Translations under genes and position numbers: made by a program | Assembly: GCA_023055355.1 (NCBI GenBank) | Contig: JALJCS010000015.1 | Location: forward strand, 10,657,501-10,721,500 | Length of the DNA stretch: 64,000 nt | Direction: 5' to 3' | Origin: Agelaius tricolor | Taxonomy: Eukaryota; Chordata; Aves; Passeriformes; Icteridae | Notes under the pieces: model-generated | Databases searched by the model: none | Told to the model about the DNA's origin: nothing | What the model saw: the letters and a program-made list of their open reading frames with translations, nothing else | In this document: piece after piece, positions 12,360-25,351 of the stretch | Numbering within the stretch: position 1 is the first letter of the stretch | How the letters are laid out: each line of letters begins with the position of its first letter

Positions 12360-15300
12360 CCCAGCCTGTATCTCTCAAACCAGTACCCCAAAATCAGTCT
12401 TTGATACATTAGGCCAAGGATAAAAGCGTTGGCATCGAGCTTCAGGGGTCTGGGATGCTACAAAAGCCCCACATATTCCCTTTTCTAAAGCCCACTTAAG
12501 AAGAAAAATAATCTTTCTTTCAACCAGATAAAAACACTTCATTTCCCATTCTGATCCACAAGCATAAACAAAATAAAATCCCACTGTTAGTACTTAGCAG
12601 CCAAAGTAGGAAGAATAATTACTTTGGACAATTGAGGTTTTGAAGAAAACTTTTACATCAGCTACAGTCACCTGCTTTAAAGTTTACCTTTCAACTATTT
12701 CAACCTACTCTTCAAAAAAAGACAAAGTTAGAATCTTATTGAAAAAAATCTTCACTGGTTTTTAATCACATTTTAATAGCACAAAATTAATATAATTGTC
12801 TTGGGACATATTAAGAATTAGCAGCAATGAAATCTGACAATAAGATTTTTGCGATTAAACTGCCTTATAATCAAGCAGCACATCTTCACACTGTATTTCA
12901 GAGCTCAGTAATTCCCACAAAATCATGCTGCAAATGCAAATAATCAGCTACCTAAACATGAGGCTACCAGTGTTCAGAAGGAGCCATCGAATTCTTTAAA
13001 CCTCAGAACGAGCAAATATTTACTACTGTTAATTTTTTCTGAACTTCTGAGATTAATCTACAGGTTATTTGAGTGTGAAACACAAAACCAGTTCAGCCAA
13101 ATGATCCCTTCCAAAAACATCAGTGTGTCACATCTCCAATGCTCTGAATGAGAGGCTTTCAAAGAGATCTGAGATCTACCAGGTCCTTGTGCCACATACT
13201 TGGGCTCTCTCTGTTGGAAACAATAACTAAACTGAAGAATTCTCAAGATGCTGTTTGTTGACATACAACTTCTGCAGCTTTACCCTTATGTCATGTGATT
13301 TTTCAAAGAAAATTACTTGGATGAAGTTTCAATTTTATACACTCCAACCAGAGGACCATTTCAAGAAGCCATCAGATAATCGTTGTTTAAAATGAAAAAA
13401 CACACTGCCCACATTTTTCTATCATGTAACAGGACTGGAAAAGGACATACAGGGACAAAAAATCATTACATCAATTAGAAAGATATGATGTTTATAATAA
13501 TGATGGCAATAGAGGACAGTACAAATTTCCCTAAAAGAGTAGATAAATAAGTATGCTGTTATTTTTTTTTTTGTGCACTGAACTAAATATATAATTCAAA
13601 TGAACACCACAGGATCTAGTAAAAAGCATATTTCCTGGGAGTGCTGTGTTCTCAAAAACTGAGGAAGCTACCAGTCAGCAGAGCATGGAGGTGAGGAAGC
13701 AGATGATTACCTGATGTGCACTTACAAAACATCCACATCAAGACTATCTAATGATTTAATACCACACTTGTAGAGATTGTCAAGGCTCCAGATGTGGATT
13801 GTTCCATCACTTCAGATGCTTAAAGGCCTTTCCCTTTCTACTCATCACCACCAAAGAAAAGCTCACCACTTCTGAGGGAAGAACTGAATAGTCTCTCCAC
13901 ATTCATGAAGAGATACAAGATAACTACTCACCATCTATAAATCTCATTTCTAATTGTTTTCCATTATATAATTAGACTTCAGACATGAATTTTCTTTACT
14001 AGCTATTATGCAGTACTCCAAAGTTGTTATTTAGTGTGTAAGTAACTATCACATCTGTGGTTGCCTTGTCCAGTCTCACAGACTCCCTCTAAGACTCACA
14101 GAATGCATAACACAAATTCAATATCACAGAAAGGTAAAGATGAAACCCAAAAGAACAACATTAAACAAGATTAAAAGTACAGCCAACCCCCTGGCCTGTG
14201 TTTCACCCAGCCAGATGACATTTAGCATCAACCCTGAGCATCAACCTTAAAAGTGATTACTGCTCCTTCCCTATGCAAAGGCTGCCTCAGCAGCTCAGCC
14301 CTCTGGAGAGAAAGGCTCTCCCCTCCTTCTCAATCTAGTCCATGGCCAGGGTTTATACAGCCATGCTTGGAACAACACTCTTTTCTTTCTCACCCTGCAT
14401 TTTCTATTATTACTCCCAGGCCATAGACACTGTCTCTTACGTGTTCTTCTTGTAAGAAAACCAAATTCTCCAGTATAAGACACTTATGAAAAAAAAAAAA
14501 AACCTAAATATTTTTGCCAGACCTACAATTTTGTGGGTCAGTTCTTTTATGCTTCAGACATGAAGATTATCTACACCTTCTCCACTGAATGTAGCATTTT
14601 CCTTCATCTTTGTTTGGTATCTAAGCCAGAGAAAACCTAGCAATCATTCATTTATTTAGTAAAAGTGCAGACAAAACCAGTGAGACCAATGTGTTGGTTC
14701 TGGTGAGGATGAGAGGCCCAGCAGCAGAGGTGTTTCCACCAGCCAGAGTCAGCCCTTACCAACACTGCAGCTGTCCCCACATCACACAGCAGCAGCAGCA
14801 CTGATTCCTTTGTCTTGCCAGCAGGTACAAAGAACTGCCTTTATCCTTTTAGGAAATGAGTGGTTCAGTGCCCAAAAACTACTATTTGAAAATACACCCT
14901 GTGAGCTGAATTTTTCCCAGCAAGTTTATGAAGCTCAATTCAAAAGCAGATACAACTCTCTTGTTTAAAGAGAGTACATTCCTATGTGCAAGAGCAGGAT
15001 TGCACCCTTTCCTTTTGAATCCACAGAAGATTTTCTTACAAAGTAAGGATGAGAAAGAAAAAGCTGAATATGTTTTAAATCAGTTCTTACATGAGGTTCA
15101 GTTTGTCTCACTGATTGATTATTTTTTTTTAAGATAAACATAAATCAGCTTCACAGGGAAAACTTCAGTAGCTGGGATCAATAAGCAACTGGCCTTGCTC
15201 TAGCATACATACTGAGATTCATCATCTAAAATCTACTTATTTCTTACTTCTGCATTCAAAGACCCCTGGATACTTGAGGTTTGGGGAAAAAAGCTGCAGA

Positions 15301-16080
15301 TACAAGCTCCTTTGTTTGGGTGCCATAAACAAACTGAACCAAGAAGCAAAGATGAACTTGGCCTCTTTCTTTTGATCAAATAAGAAGCAAAGATCAGTTC
15401 TTTAAAATCTAGGGAACAATTTTTAGTGAGAATAACAGGTATTTTTACCCCCTTCTATTCCTGCTTCTTGCCAACAAAAGAAAGAAGTTTAAGAACTCAG
15501 AGAGACTGAAAACACTTGATCCTCCAATTGTAAATATTTAGCAGTGTTCCCAAGGCACTACTCCCTCTTTGTCCCAAAGGTGTTACACATCCCCTTTTCT
15601 ATCCTTTTAAATCAACAAATGGCCATTTCCTTTGGCAACAGATAATGCAAAGACTGCTTCCTCCACAGAAGTGTGGAAGGCAAAACTCTAAGAATGAGCA
15701 AAATAAGAAGACCCAGGGAAAAAAAAATCATTAAAAAGAAGAAGATCAAAGATTTCTCACTGTTAAAATTCTGTGTCAGATGGGTGGTGCATTGGTTGTA
15801 GTCACTGCAGCTGCAAAGTATCAATCTGATTTCATGAGCCTGAAGGTACAGAATAACTTTCCTCCATGGATATTGTCCCTTCTACTTTCACATTTATTTT
15901 AAGAGAAAAAAGGTTACATATGGGGGAGCAGAAAGCAAAATGTATCATTTGTATCAGGTCTCACCCACCCAGAGAATAAATGGAACTCAGAAGATCTACA
16001 AATGCTTTATTTAGACTAAAAGTATATGGATAGATACTTTTACTATTATGATTTCTAGACTTTATCCTTTCATATGCATT
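12360..16080. other. intronic DNA without recognisable genes
   Basis: AT-rich TOX3 intron sequence. I see an octamer-like ATGCAAAT at 12934-12941, short T and A homopolymers (for example near 13561 and 14489) and no recognisable mobile element or exon. Open frames up to about 70 codons have no family resemblance. Confidence 0.5.
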
Positions 16081-16093
16081 TAAAATACTCCAT

Positions 16094-16131
16094 TGACGTC
16101 ATGGTATTTTAATGGAGTCCTTTTTGAGTCA
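16094..16131. promoter_or_regulatory. CRE plus AP-1 pair
   Basis: A full palindromic cAMP-response element TGACGTCA (16094-16101) is followed 23 bases later by a perfect AP-1 core TGAGTCA (16125-16131). The CRE contains a CpG, rare in this CpG-depleted intron, so its survival hints at constraint. Together they make a plausible activity-responsive intronic element; TOX3 is itself reported to cooperate with CREB. Function is inferred from motifs alone. Confidence 0.38.
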
Positions 16132-16584
16132 CAGAAACACTCAGAATGAGGCATAACAACAGTGTTCACCTGCAGTTAGTCATAATAAATCAAGCTTTTT
16201 ATCACTGTCTCTCGCTTATGCCTCATGATGGAATAACCTTAAAAGCTTCTATTTAGAAATAATTCTGCATAAACACACAAATGACAAGGAATATGATGCA
16301 GAGTGCACTATAATGGAACTCAGTTAGTTAGCAATCCAAATGTTACAAGCCATCATGAGGAGCCCATGATCTCCAAAGATGATGTTTCTATCCTAATGTA
16401 GGTATTCTGTGCAGGAGCAAAGTGCCCCTCCCCACATTTTCCAAGCAGTGGAACTGTGTTAGAACTGGTGCAAACCAATACACATTGTCTGAGCTTTAAA
16501 AATGTGTGACTGTCCAAGAGTCACGTTTTCAATTTCACATTTATTAGTTGCATGTATTACAAGCAATAGCTGCCAATTTTCTTT

Positions 16585-16670
16585 ACAAAACCCAACACAA
16601 ACCTCAAAAAAACCCAAAACACAAACAAAAAAACCACCAAAAAACACAACAACAAAAACCAAAAAACCAA
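16585..16670. repeat. A/C-rich low-complexity tract
   Basis: A stretch made almost only of A and C with AAAAACC/CAAAACA units. Similar tracts recur in the window (19010-19075, 40790-40845) and a complementary T/G tract lies at 34286-34364. Such tracts are seen often in bird genomes. The open frames across it on both strands are compositional. Confidence 0.75.
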
Positions 16671-18658
16671 GCCCTTTAATATGTTATCAAGTGAAGAATC
16701 AGGATTCTTTTCTGGTATGTAAACTCTCCACCAGACTATTAACAGAAGGGCAAATTCTGAGACCTCCCTTGAAAAATTGCTATTTACTAGAGACAAGAAT
16801 ACAGGAGATAGGCAGCATACTCCTATGATACAGTATCACCAGCAATATATTTGTGCTGATAGAAGTCAAAGCCAATCTTCACCATCCCTACTCAAACACT
16901 TTCTAGCAGAGAAGACAGAAAAAGGCTGCTATCCTATCACAAGTTGTTTGCCAACTAAATTTAGAAAAACAGTTTTCTACTTAAACTGGGCAAGCTAAAG
17001 CTGCAGATTGAGGCAAAATAAACACAGAAGCTCACGCTACCATTCTATAGCTGTTTGTTGTGAAGAATTACAGGTAGAAGAGCAAGACTGATCTCTAAGC
17101 TGCACACTGGACACATCACACACCTGTGTATGCACAACACTGAAGTGCTGCTTGCCTGCTTGAGTAGGTATTTGATGAACATATTTTCCTTTCATATGAT
17201 CTCTGATTCATCACCCTGGTCATATTTAGCCCTGTCTTTCACCTGATTCAGTCTGAGCTGCACAAACCCCGAGGTTCTGTCCCAGCTGTGGTGGCTCCAA
17301 GGATGTCAGGTTTTTGGTACGCGCCATCAGCCAGCCCAAGGCAGAGCCATGGGAGATGAGAAAGCCACCCAAGGAATGTGTTGAGGCACAGCACTTTCCA
17401 GGAGCCCTCTCACAGCAAAGGCACCCCCAAAGCTGATTGCAGGAAGGGAAAATCTCAGAACAAGCCATTGTTTCCATCAGCAGGCCAGGGAGAGCAGGGG
17501 GCACTGAACCACTGCCCTGCAGCCCCTGACACAGAGGGATGGCTGAGTCAGAGTGCTGGAGGCAGACCCAGGTGAGAGAACCCTGGGAACTGAGACTGCA
17601 CACTCTGAGGGCTCGTCACATCCCTGAAACAACAATTACAGAAGCCATACAATACCCAATGCACCTTATAGCATCATCCAAGACCCCAGCACAGAGCTAC
17701 TACATTAAAAGAGGCTTAGATGAAAGTATGAGAATGAAACAAAGGCACTTCTGCTCTGTCACAAACAGCAGGTAGATCTCTATCATGGAAGCAGTGATGC
17801 AAACCACTGTTTAGGAAGCCTGGCTGCCCTGTGTGACATAACATCTGATTTACCACTCCACATGCTCTCCTTGGGTCTCAGCTGCACCACCACGGGAGCA
17901 TAAAGATAGCTCTAAGTAGGATTTAAAAACGTCAGGAGGAAAGGACAGCAGAAGCATCTGTTAGATCCTTTTATTTAACAATATCCTGAAATTGCAAATT
18001 ATTTGGAAGGACAAAAGAAATTGATACAAATGACTTCATCTTATCATTTGGAACACTGCAATTGGACACTTATAAAACCACAAAGAGAAAGTCACATAGG
18101 CATAAACATATTATTCACTCTCATGATTGCTTTGTAGTGCAAATCTATAGTAAGCTCTTGTGTTTGCACCTCACAGTGTATTTACATCTATGGTCCAGTG
18201 TAGTTTTGAGATCAGTCTTGTTTTTACTTAAAGTTCTGCTGTGAAAAAGAGCAGAGAATGCATCGTAAAATTCTGGGGGTTTTACCACGTGTATAGAATA
18301 GGCATTTTTAAATGTAAAGTATAGTAGGTATTTCAAACTGTACCAAGCAAAACAAAAGGAGAAAAAAGAACCATGTTGGGTTGTGGTAGGAAACCACAAC
18401 TACCAAGATTTTTGCTACAAAAGATCAATAGCACAATAGCCCCATATTTACATGGCCACCACCTATTATAGTCATCATCTCAGCCACGTGCTTTTCAGGA
18501 AACCACAAAAGTAACAGCATTAACTTATTAAAGCAAACAAAATGATTATTTTCCTTGCCTAATAAAAATATTCTTTATTTAAAGAATGTAAATAGAGAAC
18601 TGTTAATCTCCTATCAGGTAAACAGTTTACTGATAAAAGTACAGTTTAACAAAAGCAT

Positions 18659-18686
18659 TTTATTAATAAAAAATTTTATTAATAAA
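18659..18686. repeat. two 12-bp palindromes in a 16-bp tandem arrangement
   Basis: TTTATTAATAAA occurs at 18659-18670 and again at 18675-18686; each is a perfect palindrome. Nearby at about 18570-18587 ATTCTTTA-TT-TAAAGAAT is another perfect inverted repeat. The block is AT-rich and may be a simple duplication with easy DNA unpairing. Confidence 0.6.
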
Positions 18687-19009
18687 AAGTACTGAAATCC
18701 AGTATCTCAAACCATTCACAAATTCAACTATTTGTGTAAGCCTTACAATCATGAAGAAAGTAGCATAAAAAGAATGGCAGATAAATATGATCTGCTCTGA
18801 AAATAAGCTACTCCAACATTCAGCAATTGATTTTTGCATGGTTTTAACACCATTTTCTTATCAAAATTAGACAGTTAATCAATACTGAGGTGTTTAAATA
18901 TGTCCTGAACCTACAAACCTTTATATAATTCAGAGACTTTGAATACAGGCATTGTCCCACTGGGACAGAAAGGATGATTCATAAAGCTCATGTTGTTTCC
19001 TTGCAAAAA

Positions 19010-19075
19010 ATGCACAAAAACCCCACAACAACAACAAACAATCAAACAAAGCCCCACCCCAAAACAAAAAAGACC
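19010..19075. repeat. A/C-rich low-complexity tract
   Basis: AAAAACCCC, ACAACAACAAAC and CCCCAAAACAAAAAAG units in succession. Compositional only; same class as the tract at 16.6 kb. Confidence 0.7.
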
Positions 19076-19099
19076 CCTAATTTATTTACTTGGATGTCT

Positions 19100-22000
19100 A
19101 CAACTATTTAGATTTTAGGTCCCTATCTAATTTCTCTCAAATTAACTGCTCAGAGAATTACAATACTGACTATAACCACTTGGAATGCCAAACACAGCAG
19201 AGCTTCTTAAGGAAATCAAAGGGAGAGATGAAGACACCTCGCCTCAAGTGATCTCAGCCATCTGCACATAGACTTCATTTTCCACAAATCCCACCATGCT
19301 GGTAGGATTTGTGCAAAATTTTATGTATTTCCAACCTTTTGTTAGGTTGCCCAGTTGATCAGAACTCTTCAGAATATTCACTGTAGAGAAGGAAAATCCA
19401 AATGCAAATGTATCTGTCAGAGAAATGTGCTGCTTTAAGACAATGATTCAACATAACCATCACTTACATCCATGGTAAAGCAGAGCAGGGAGGGGAGGAG
19501 ATCCCTGTGCTGCTGCCTCTGCAGCTCTCACTCCAGCCAGCAGCTGAGACCTCTGATCCCTTATTTCAGAGGTTACCAGTCCAAGTCCTGCCATTTCACC
19601 CCAAAACACCCTTTGTTTTTAACCTATGTCACAACCCACTGTTTTCCACATTATTCTCAGCTCACACAAGTCTTTGGCCAGGAACAATAACATGTGGCTC
19701 TAAGACCCAGACAGTGAGATGGGCTGTTACTTTAAAACAGTGAAAATAAAACATTGAATGGATAAAAATTTCTCCCATGAAACACCAAGGTCAGGCCTGA
19801 TCTAATGCACATGGAAGTAAGTGAAAGATGCCCACACTGAATGGGTTTTCTATGGATGTAAAAACCACTTTGATACAAGGGATACTTTCAACTTACATTT
19901 TTCGAGAATGGATTGCTTTTCTTTCCCTCTTGATATGGAGCTTTTCAACCAAATGTGGCTGCTGGGCAAACTGGTTGTGCAGGAGTAAACAGCAAACACT
20001 GATGCCAAGAGCTGGAACATGAACTATACAAACAAACTGAAAACAAACTAGATGAACTGTTTGCTTAAAACAGTTTTCAATTATAAACTAACATTGTCTA
20101 TTTTCAGTAGCACACCTTTTCCAACACAACTCAGTCTGCAGCATGGGTCAGTCATACTTCAGCAGCACTCAGTTATTTTTAATGTGATGAAAATAATGTT
20201 TTCAGCTAATCTGCCCATTACCATGAAGTGAATGAAGAAGTTCATGAAAACATCTGTTTGGATATTCAAGGTTACCCATGGCAGATGCAGCTGTGTAATG
20301 TGAGTCTCCCCTTTTGGTTTCAATATTTCAGCTGCCCTGTAATGCCTATGATTTTGAATACATTGTTTCAGGTATAAACAGAGAGAATACATTTAAAACA
20401 GGATTTGGACTGTTTTGACACTTGCTAACATCAGTGGAAAAGATGTGAAATAGAAATCTTGTTACAAAAATAAAAAATGAATAACGTGGCAGCAAGCATG
20501 ATCTCATCTAAGGCTTCATCTGAACAGAGCACAGAGGCAAAGACCAGAAGGCTCTTGTGTGACATTGTTATCTAAAGTCCTGATTAGATTTTCACCTCAG
20601 AGTTCTCAATTTTGGTAGCAATCATCACAAAGATACTGTGGTGACTGGCACTCTATAAATACATCACACGGACAGGTAACAGTACAGAACACAGCTATCA
20701 GATAAGAGTGTGAAGCATTTGAAAATTCAACCCTGCCATTAGGTCTGTATAACAGTACTCAATTTTACAGCAGTGGAAAAGTGATTACAGATAAAGAGGT
20801 AGGATTAGTGCTGTACCAATTCTTCTCCTCTTAAATTTGACCATCATCATTCAGTAGCATTACTTAGGTTTTTAAGGAGTATCAGAATTCAACAAATACA
20901 CAGGGATGTATTAAGTGTAAATTTAATAAAAGCTGCAGCACAAACCACAGGTCACAGTTTGACTGGCCTCGCTTTGTCAGACACTGCACAAAACTGCAAC
21001 AAATGAATCACACAACTGAGAGCCTCTCTTGAGTATCTGCCAAAGAATAGAGGCTGTTATTTCCTGTGCTTCTATTTTAGATTTTATTATAAATTTGCAA
21101 TAATTCATTATAAGGTTAGGCTGGACTGGGTACCTGTCTGTGAAGTACAGTGTGGTGTACTGTGGGTGGTACTATGGGAATGAGGTTCTTGTCATCCCAG
21201 TGGATTTGGTCAATGTCTCCTCACTCCAGAGCTAGAGGTGTAAAGTGAAGCTCCATGTCCACGCCACACACACCCCAGAGCTGTCATTGCTATATACATC
21301 ACTGTTTTAAAAACTCCACCCACTAATGATTTCCATACATATCTTAAGTACTCTAAATATCTCCTAAGCATTACTTTCAAACTCTTCATGTATTACTGTA
21401 TTCTTGCAAGCATCTCACTGATATGGTTGTAACCCTCTGTAATGAAAACATCTAAGAAAAATTTCTAAAAATTGACTTCTACAAAGTATATATTTTTATA
21501 CAATCAACTCTCAACCAGCAAATGGTACATTCAGTATAGGAGCTGCATTCTGTGAGCCACAGAAGAACTGTACCCTGCACAATCCCATCTGTATCCCCAT
21601 TACAGGTGTTCATTCTGAGCACCACAGGTTCTTGCCCAGGTGTGTCATACAGGGGTTTCCTGTTTCACAGCCAGCTCTTAGCTATGGCAGAAAACCTCAG
21701 GGGTGACTCAGCCTGCAAAACAGCATAATGCAAGGCGGGGTGATGATACAAATTGTAATTTTCATTCTGGTGGACATACTCATATGACCATTTTACTTCC
21801 TCTTCCAGGGACTAGGAATTATATATCCAACAATTTTAGTGCTGGACTGGACAGACAAATATTTTGGGAATTTTTTGCTCCCTAGCATTAGTTGCCTACA
21901 CAGTCCTGAGGTTTTGAGATATCCAAGGCAGGATCTGGCTGTTCTGGGAAAGAAGCAGTTGAGCACACTTGCCACATGTGCCAGATGACCAGTGGAAAAT

Positions 22001-23170
22001 ACTGGTGATAAAATATCATTTACTGAGTTGACACTGAACAGAAAGTTCCCAATCCCCTACCTAAGTTGTCTCCAACAAGACCTGTGTTTGTGTCTGTGCT
22101 ACACACCTCTGCTTTTCGGGAGCTGCCTGGTGCTTTGTGGCCACCTCTGCCATGGTCAGGCTGTGGACACACACACAGGAGCTCAGCACAGAGCAGCAGA
22201 GCAGAGCCCAGATGTAAACAAGCATATTTGCAGGGCAGCTGATGAGTGAGCATGGAGCTTTCTATCTTAGCAACATACATGCACCCATTGTCTCCCACCA
22301 TCTGCTGCAGGAGAAGAAAACCTATGCATATAGAGCCACACTAAATTTGCAAGAAGAGTAGTTTTAAATTATTTGCATAACTGTAATCCACTTTTTTCTA
22401 ACAACACACTCTAATAGGAATGACTTAGGGCCCCAGTTTAGCTGCTACTAAACTACTGCTGTCTTTGCTTTACCTCTGGAAGAACAAGATAAACTTCCTG
22501 AGCTTCCTTTGTAAAATGAAAAATATTTCAGCCAAAAACATCAAGCTCTGACAATCTCATATGTATGGTAGTGCCTAAATTAAGGTATGTATGTTTGAAA
22601 TTTGTATCCTTCAAGGACAATCTGTGTAGTAGAGATAAACGTTATAAAATGCAGGCAGCTAAATAATGAAGTAAGGATTCTGGAATTTAATATGATAACT
22701 CAAGCACTGAGCTGTATGTATTTAGGTTTTGGAGTTTTCACTTTTTCCAAATGGCTTTATAAGAATTACAGCTCCTTTAAAAAAAAAAAAAAACACCCAA
22801 AAACACGTGTATATGCCAGGATGAATACTAGTTCCCTAAATATTTTTAGTACAAGACATATAATTTACTCAATAAGTGAAAAAGTTTGTTTAGAAAAAGC
22901 TACTCAACTGTACTGAATGTCCAAAGTCATTCTCCATCTGCAGAACCATAAAAGGGCTCAAAACAGAAGCAGAATGTTTTACAACAGCTGGTCTCTTTCA
23001 ACTTTCTGTAATTTTTATAGCTCCTTTTTGGTGATTTTTTTTTTAGTATACTGCAGCAGGATTCTTCTAGAAGCAGGCAAACCATGGTTTCACTTGTGCA
23101 ATTCCATGAAGCAGAAGTGGATCACTGTTATCCCGAACCAGGCACACACATGCAGGGTCAAGTAATGCAC
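19100..23170. other. intronic DNA without recognisable genes
   Basis: AT-rich intron with small islands of average G+C. A TGACTCAGC motif (AP-1/NFE2-MAF type) occurs at 21704-21712 and an A15 run near 22779. No exon, RNA gene or clear transposon is recognisable; the open frames here overlap on both strands and look random. Confidence 0.5.
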
Positions 23171-23176
23171 TCTCAC

Positions 23177-23270
23177 ATCAGGGCTGAAAACTTATCAAAT
23201 ATGGCCCTGATCCAGCAAAGCACTTAAGCACATGCTTTACTTTAAACATGTAAGTAATCCTATTAGAGCA
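23177..23270 (+). repeat. ancient archosaur/turtle-type interspersed repeat
   Basis: The string GGCCCTGATCCAGCAAAGCA followed by CTTAAGCACATGCTTTACTTTAA and CATGTAAGTAATCC closely follows a repeat abundant in turtles and crocodilians and present as relics in birds (CCTGATCCTGCAAAGCACTTAAGCACATGCTTAACTTTAAGCATGTGAGTAGTCC pattern, quoted here in outline only). It directly precedes a MIR-like remnant. The class is probably a nonautonomous DNA element; I cannot name the family with certainty. Confidence 0.55.
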
Positions 23271-23284
23271 AATGAGATTCAGCA

Positions 23285-23405
23285 TAAACCACTGGACTGA
23301 ATCTCAGAATACCTTGGTTGTGGCCCTGATTATGTCAGTGACCGACTGGGTAACCTTGGACAAATCACTGCACTTCTGTGCCCCTGTTTCCTCTTCTGCC
23401 CTCTC
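23285..23405 (+). repeat. MIR-like SINE remnant
   Basis: GGGTAACCTTGGACAAATCA followed by CTGCACTTCTGTGCCCCTGTTTCCTCTTCTG matches the MIR core pattern TGTGACCTTGGGCAAGTCACTTAACCTCTCTGTGCCTCAGTTTCCTCATCTG closely in order and spacing. It is among the clearest of the three copies in this window. Edges are approximate. Confidence 0.75.
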
Positions 23406-23570
23406 CATGTGCATGCCATGCTGCAGCACCTCACCAAAAGCAGCCCCAGTGAATCTCCCAGAAACTGCTGCACTGCCAGTGGTGGCAGGGATGTGGGTGT
23501 ACACCAGTCCATTTCAAACACCTGTCTTGTACTCAACACTAACCCTCCTCCAAAATGCCCCAAGATGACA

Positions 23571-23616
23571 TCCCTCACTCTTAGGTCTTCTTATCCCTCA
23601 CTCTTAGGTCTTCTTA
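23571..23616. repeat. perfect 23-bp tandem duplication
   Basis: A 23-base unit (tccctcactcttaggtc then ttctta) is repeated exactly twice without a gap. Perfect identity suggests a recent duplication, so it may be polymorphic. Confidence 0.93.
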
Positions 23617-24239
23617 TCCAGTCCTGAGCTCCAATTCCAAAAGCACAACGTTGCACTCAGAAAGCAGCTGGGGTGGAATCCAGTCAAAGGCTGCCTGCAG
23701 GTCAGGGCCAGCACAGCTCCTCAGCGTGCCTGGCTCCAAACGCAGGGCTCAGGATGCAGCTCCCCTCTCACCCCTGACCCTTCCTCACAGGGCACCCTGA
23801 GATCCCAAGTCCTGCTTGGGGGTTCATGGGTCAGTCTGCCACATTCCTGCCAGTGCTGCATCCACTGAAGGACAAAAACCCTGCAGTCCTGGGAAATTGT
23901 TTAAAGCAGGCAGGTGGAAGGCAGCATTGTCTCACAGGGTGCAGTGTATTTGCACTAAAAGGTTTTAAATTTGATATTTTTAGACACTATGATGTAAGAT
24001 ACCATTTTCCACAGGCAGGCCACATGCCATCAACTCTGTGTCTTAATGATCTTGAGAATATTTTCACATAAATAATTCTGCTTTTGCACATATATACAAC
24101 CACCCTGTCTGTTTACTCTTGCCATCACGCTGCTTCCCAGCAGTTGTCACAGGCAATGTCACTGTCACAAGGAGAATACGGATTCAGCTCCTAACAATGA
24201 AGCAGGCATGGATGAGTGGGCAGGACACTCAAATGAGTT

Positions 24240-24330
24240 TCAGAAAGACTTGAGGTGAAATACTGTCCCTAGTGAAATCAATAACAGTTCTCACATTTAC
24301 TTCAGCAGAGTAAATATTTCAGCCCTTTTT
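24240..24330 (+). repeat. possible ancient amniote interspersed repeat
   Basis: GTGAAATCAATAACAGTTCT and CACATTTACTTCAGCAGAGTAAATATTTCAGCCC recall the GAAATCAATGG...CATTGACTTCAATGGGG...ATTTCACCC arrangement of an old amniote repeat. The similarity is loose; this may be chance. Confidence 0.28.
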
Positions 24331-25329
24331 TTCAGTGCCTTCTGGTCATCTCAGTACCTAACAGAACAATCATTTATTTTCCTCAGAAACACAGGGAAAA
24401 GGATAGAAGACAGGGAAAACAAGGCAGGGAGGCAAGATATCAAAACAGATGTACTCTCTTTATCAGAATAATTAAAAAGCCCACAAATTTACAATGACTC
24501 CCATAACTACAGATTATAAACAATGCAGAAAATGAGATTAGATTAACACAGTTAGGCCCATCCTTTCTAGGAACTCATTCACAAATTCTTGTTCTGTCCT
24601 TGAAACACCTGTACACCACGTTGCTGTTTTGCCAGCTGAGCCAATGAAGAGCTCACAGCAACAGCAACACAATTCTGCGTGTGTCAGCCTGCTCCAGATC
24701 AGGCCTTTTGCATACAAAGATATCTATTATAAGGCACAAGCATCATGAGCTGTACTCTGTTAATTAAAATATTTTCTGCTGCAGACTGGAAGCCTGGCCT
24801 ACGAGCTACTTGCCAAAATTATGTTCAGGAGTACAGCAACTGAAATGTGTTTCTGAATAGGCCAAAAGTTAGTTACTTTTGACTTTTGCTGAACGCACAC
24901 TCTGTTCTCTTTGTACAACGATGGGAAATACAGTTAAAAGGTTATATGTAACTGTGCCCTAGCAGCAAGCTAATGGACATGAGAAACTACCGGTATTCAG
25001 GAGATACTAAAAATTTTGGACGTACAAAGAAATTTAGAAAGAGCCTGCAGAGTAACCTGCACCTGAGCTTGAATTGAGCGCATGCCTTGCACAACACAGG
25101 AAAGTCACAGAACAAGTGAAATTTACAGTAAACACGCCGGCTGCCAGCAAGAGCTGCAAGTTTCCAAAATTAGCCGGCTTATCAGCCAGCAGCGGACATT
25201 TACGGGGCATTTTGGAGCTCCCGGAGCCCTCGGCAGCACTCAGAGCTGGGGCTGACATTTCAGCCCTGCCTCACGCCCTGCGCGCTCCGCTCCGCGCTAA
25301 CAAAGCCGCGCAGCGCCGGCCCCGCACGG

Positions 25330-25339
25330 GCGCATGCGC
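25330..25339. promoter_or_regulatory. palindromic NRF1-type site
   Basis: The ten bases GCGCATGCGC match the core of the NRF1 dimer-binding consensus and form a perfect palindrome. NRF1 sites of this kind mark CpG-island promoters. The site sits in the secondary island, directly before the 19-bp tandem repeat, which supports promoter activity at this island. Binding is inferred. Confidence 0.5.
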
Positions 25340-25351
25340 GGGCCCTGCGGC

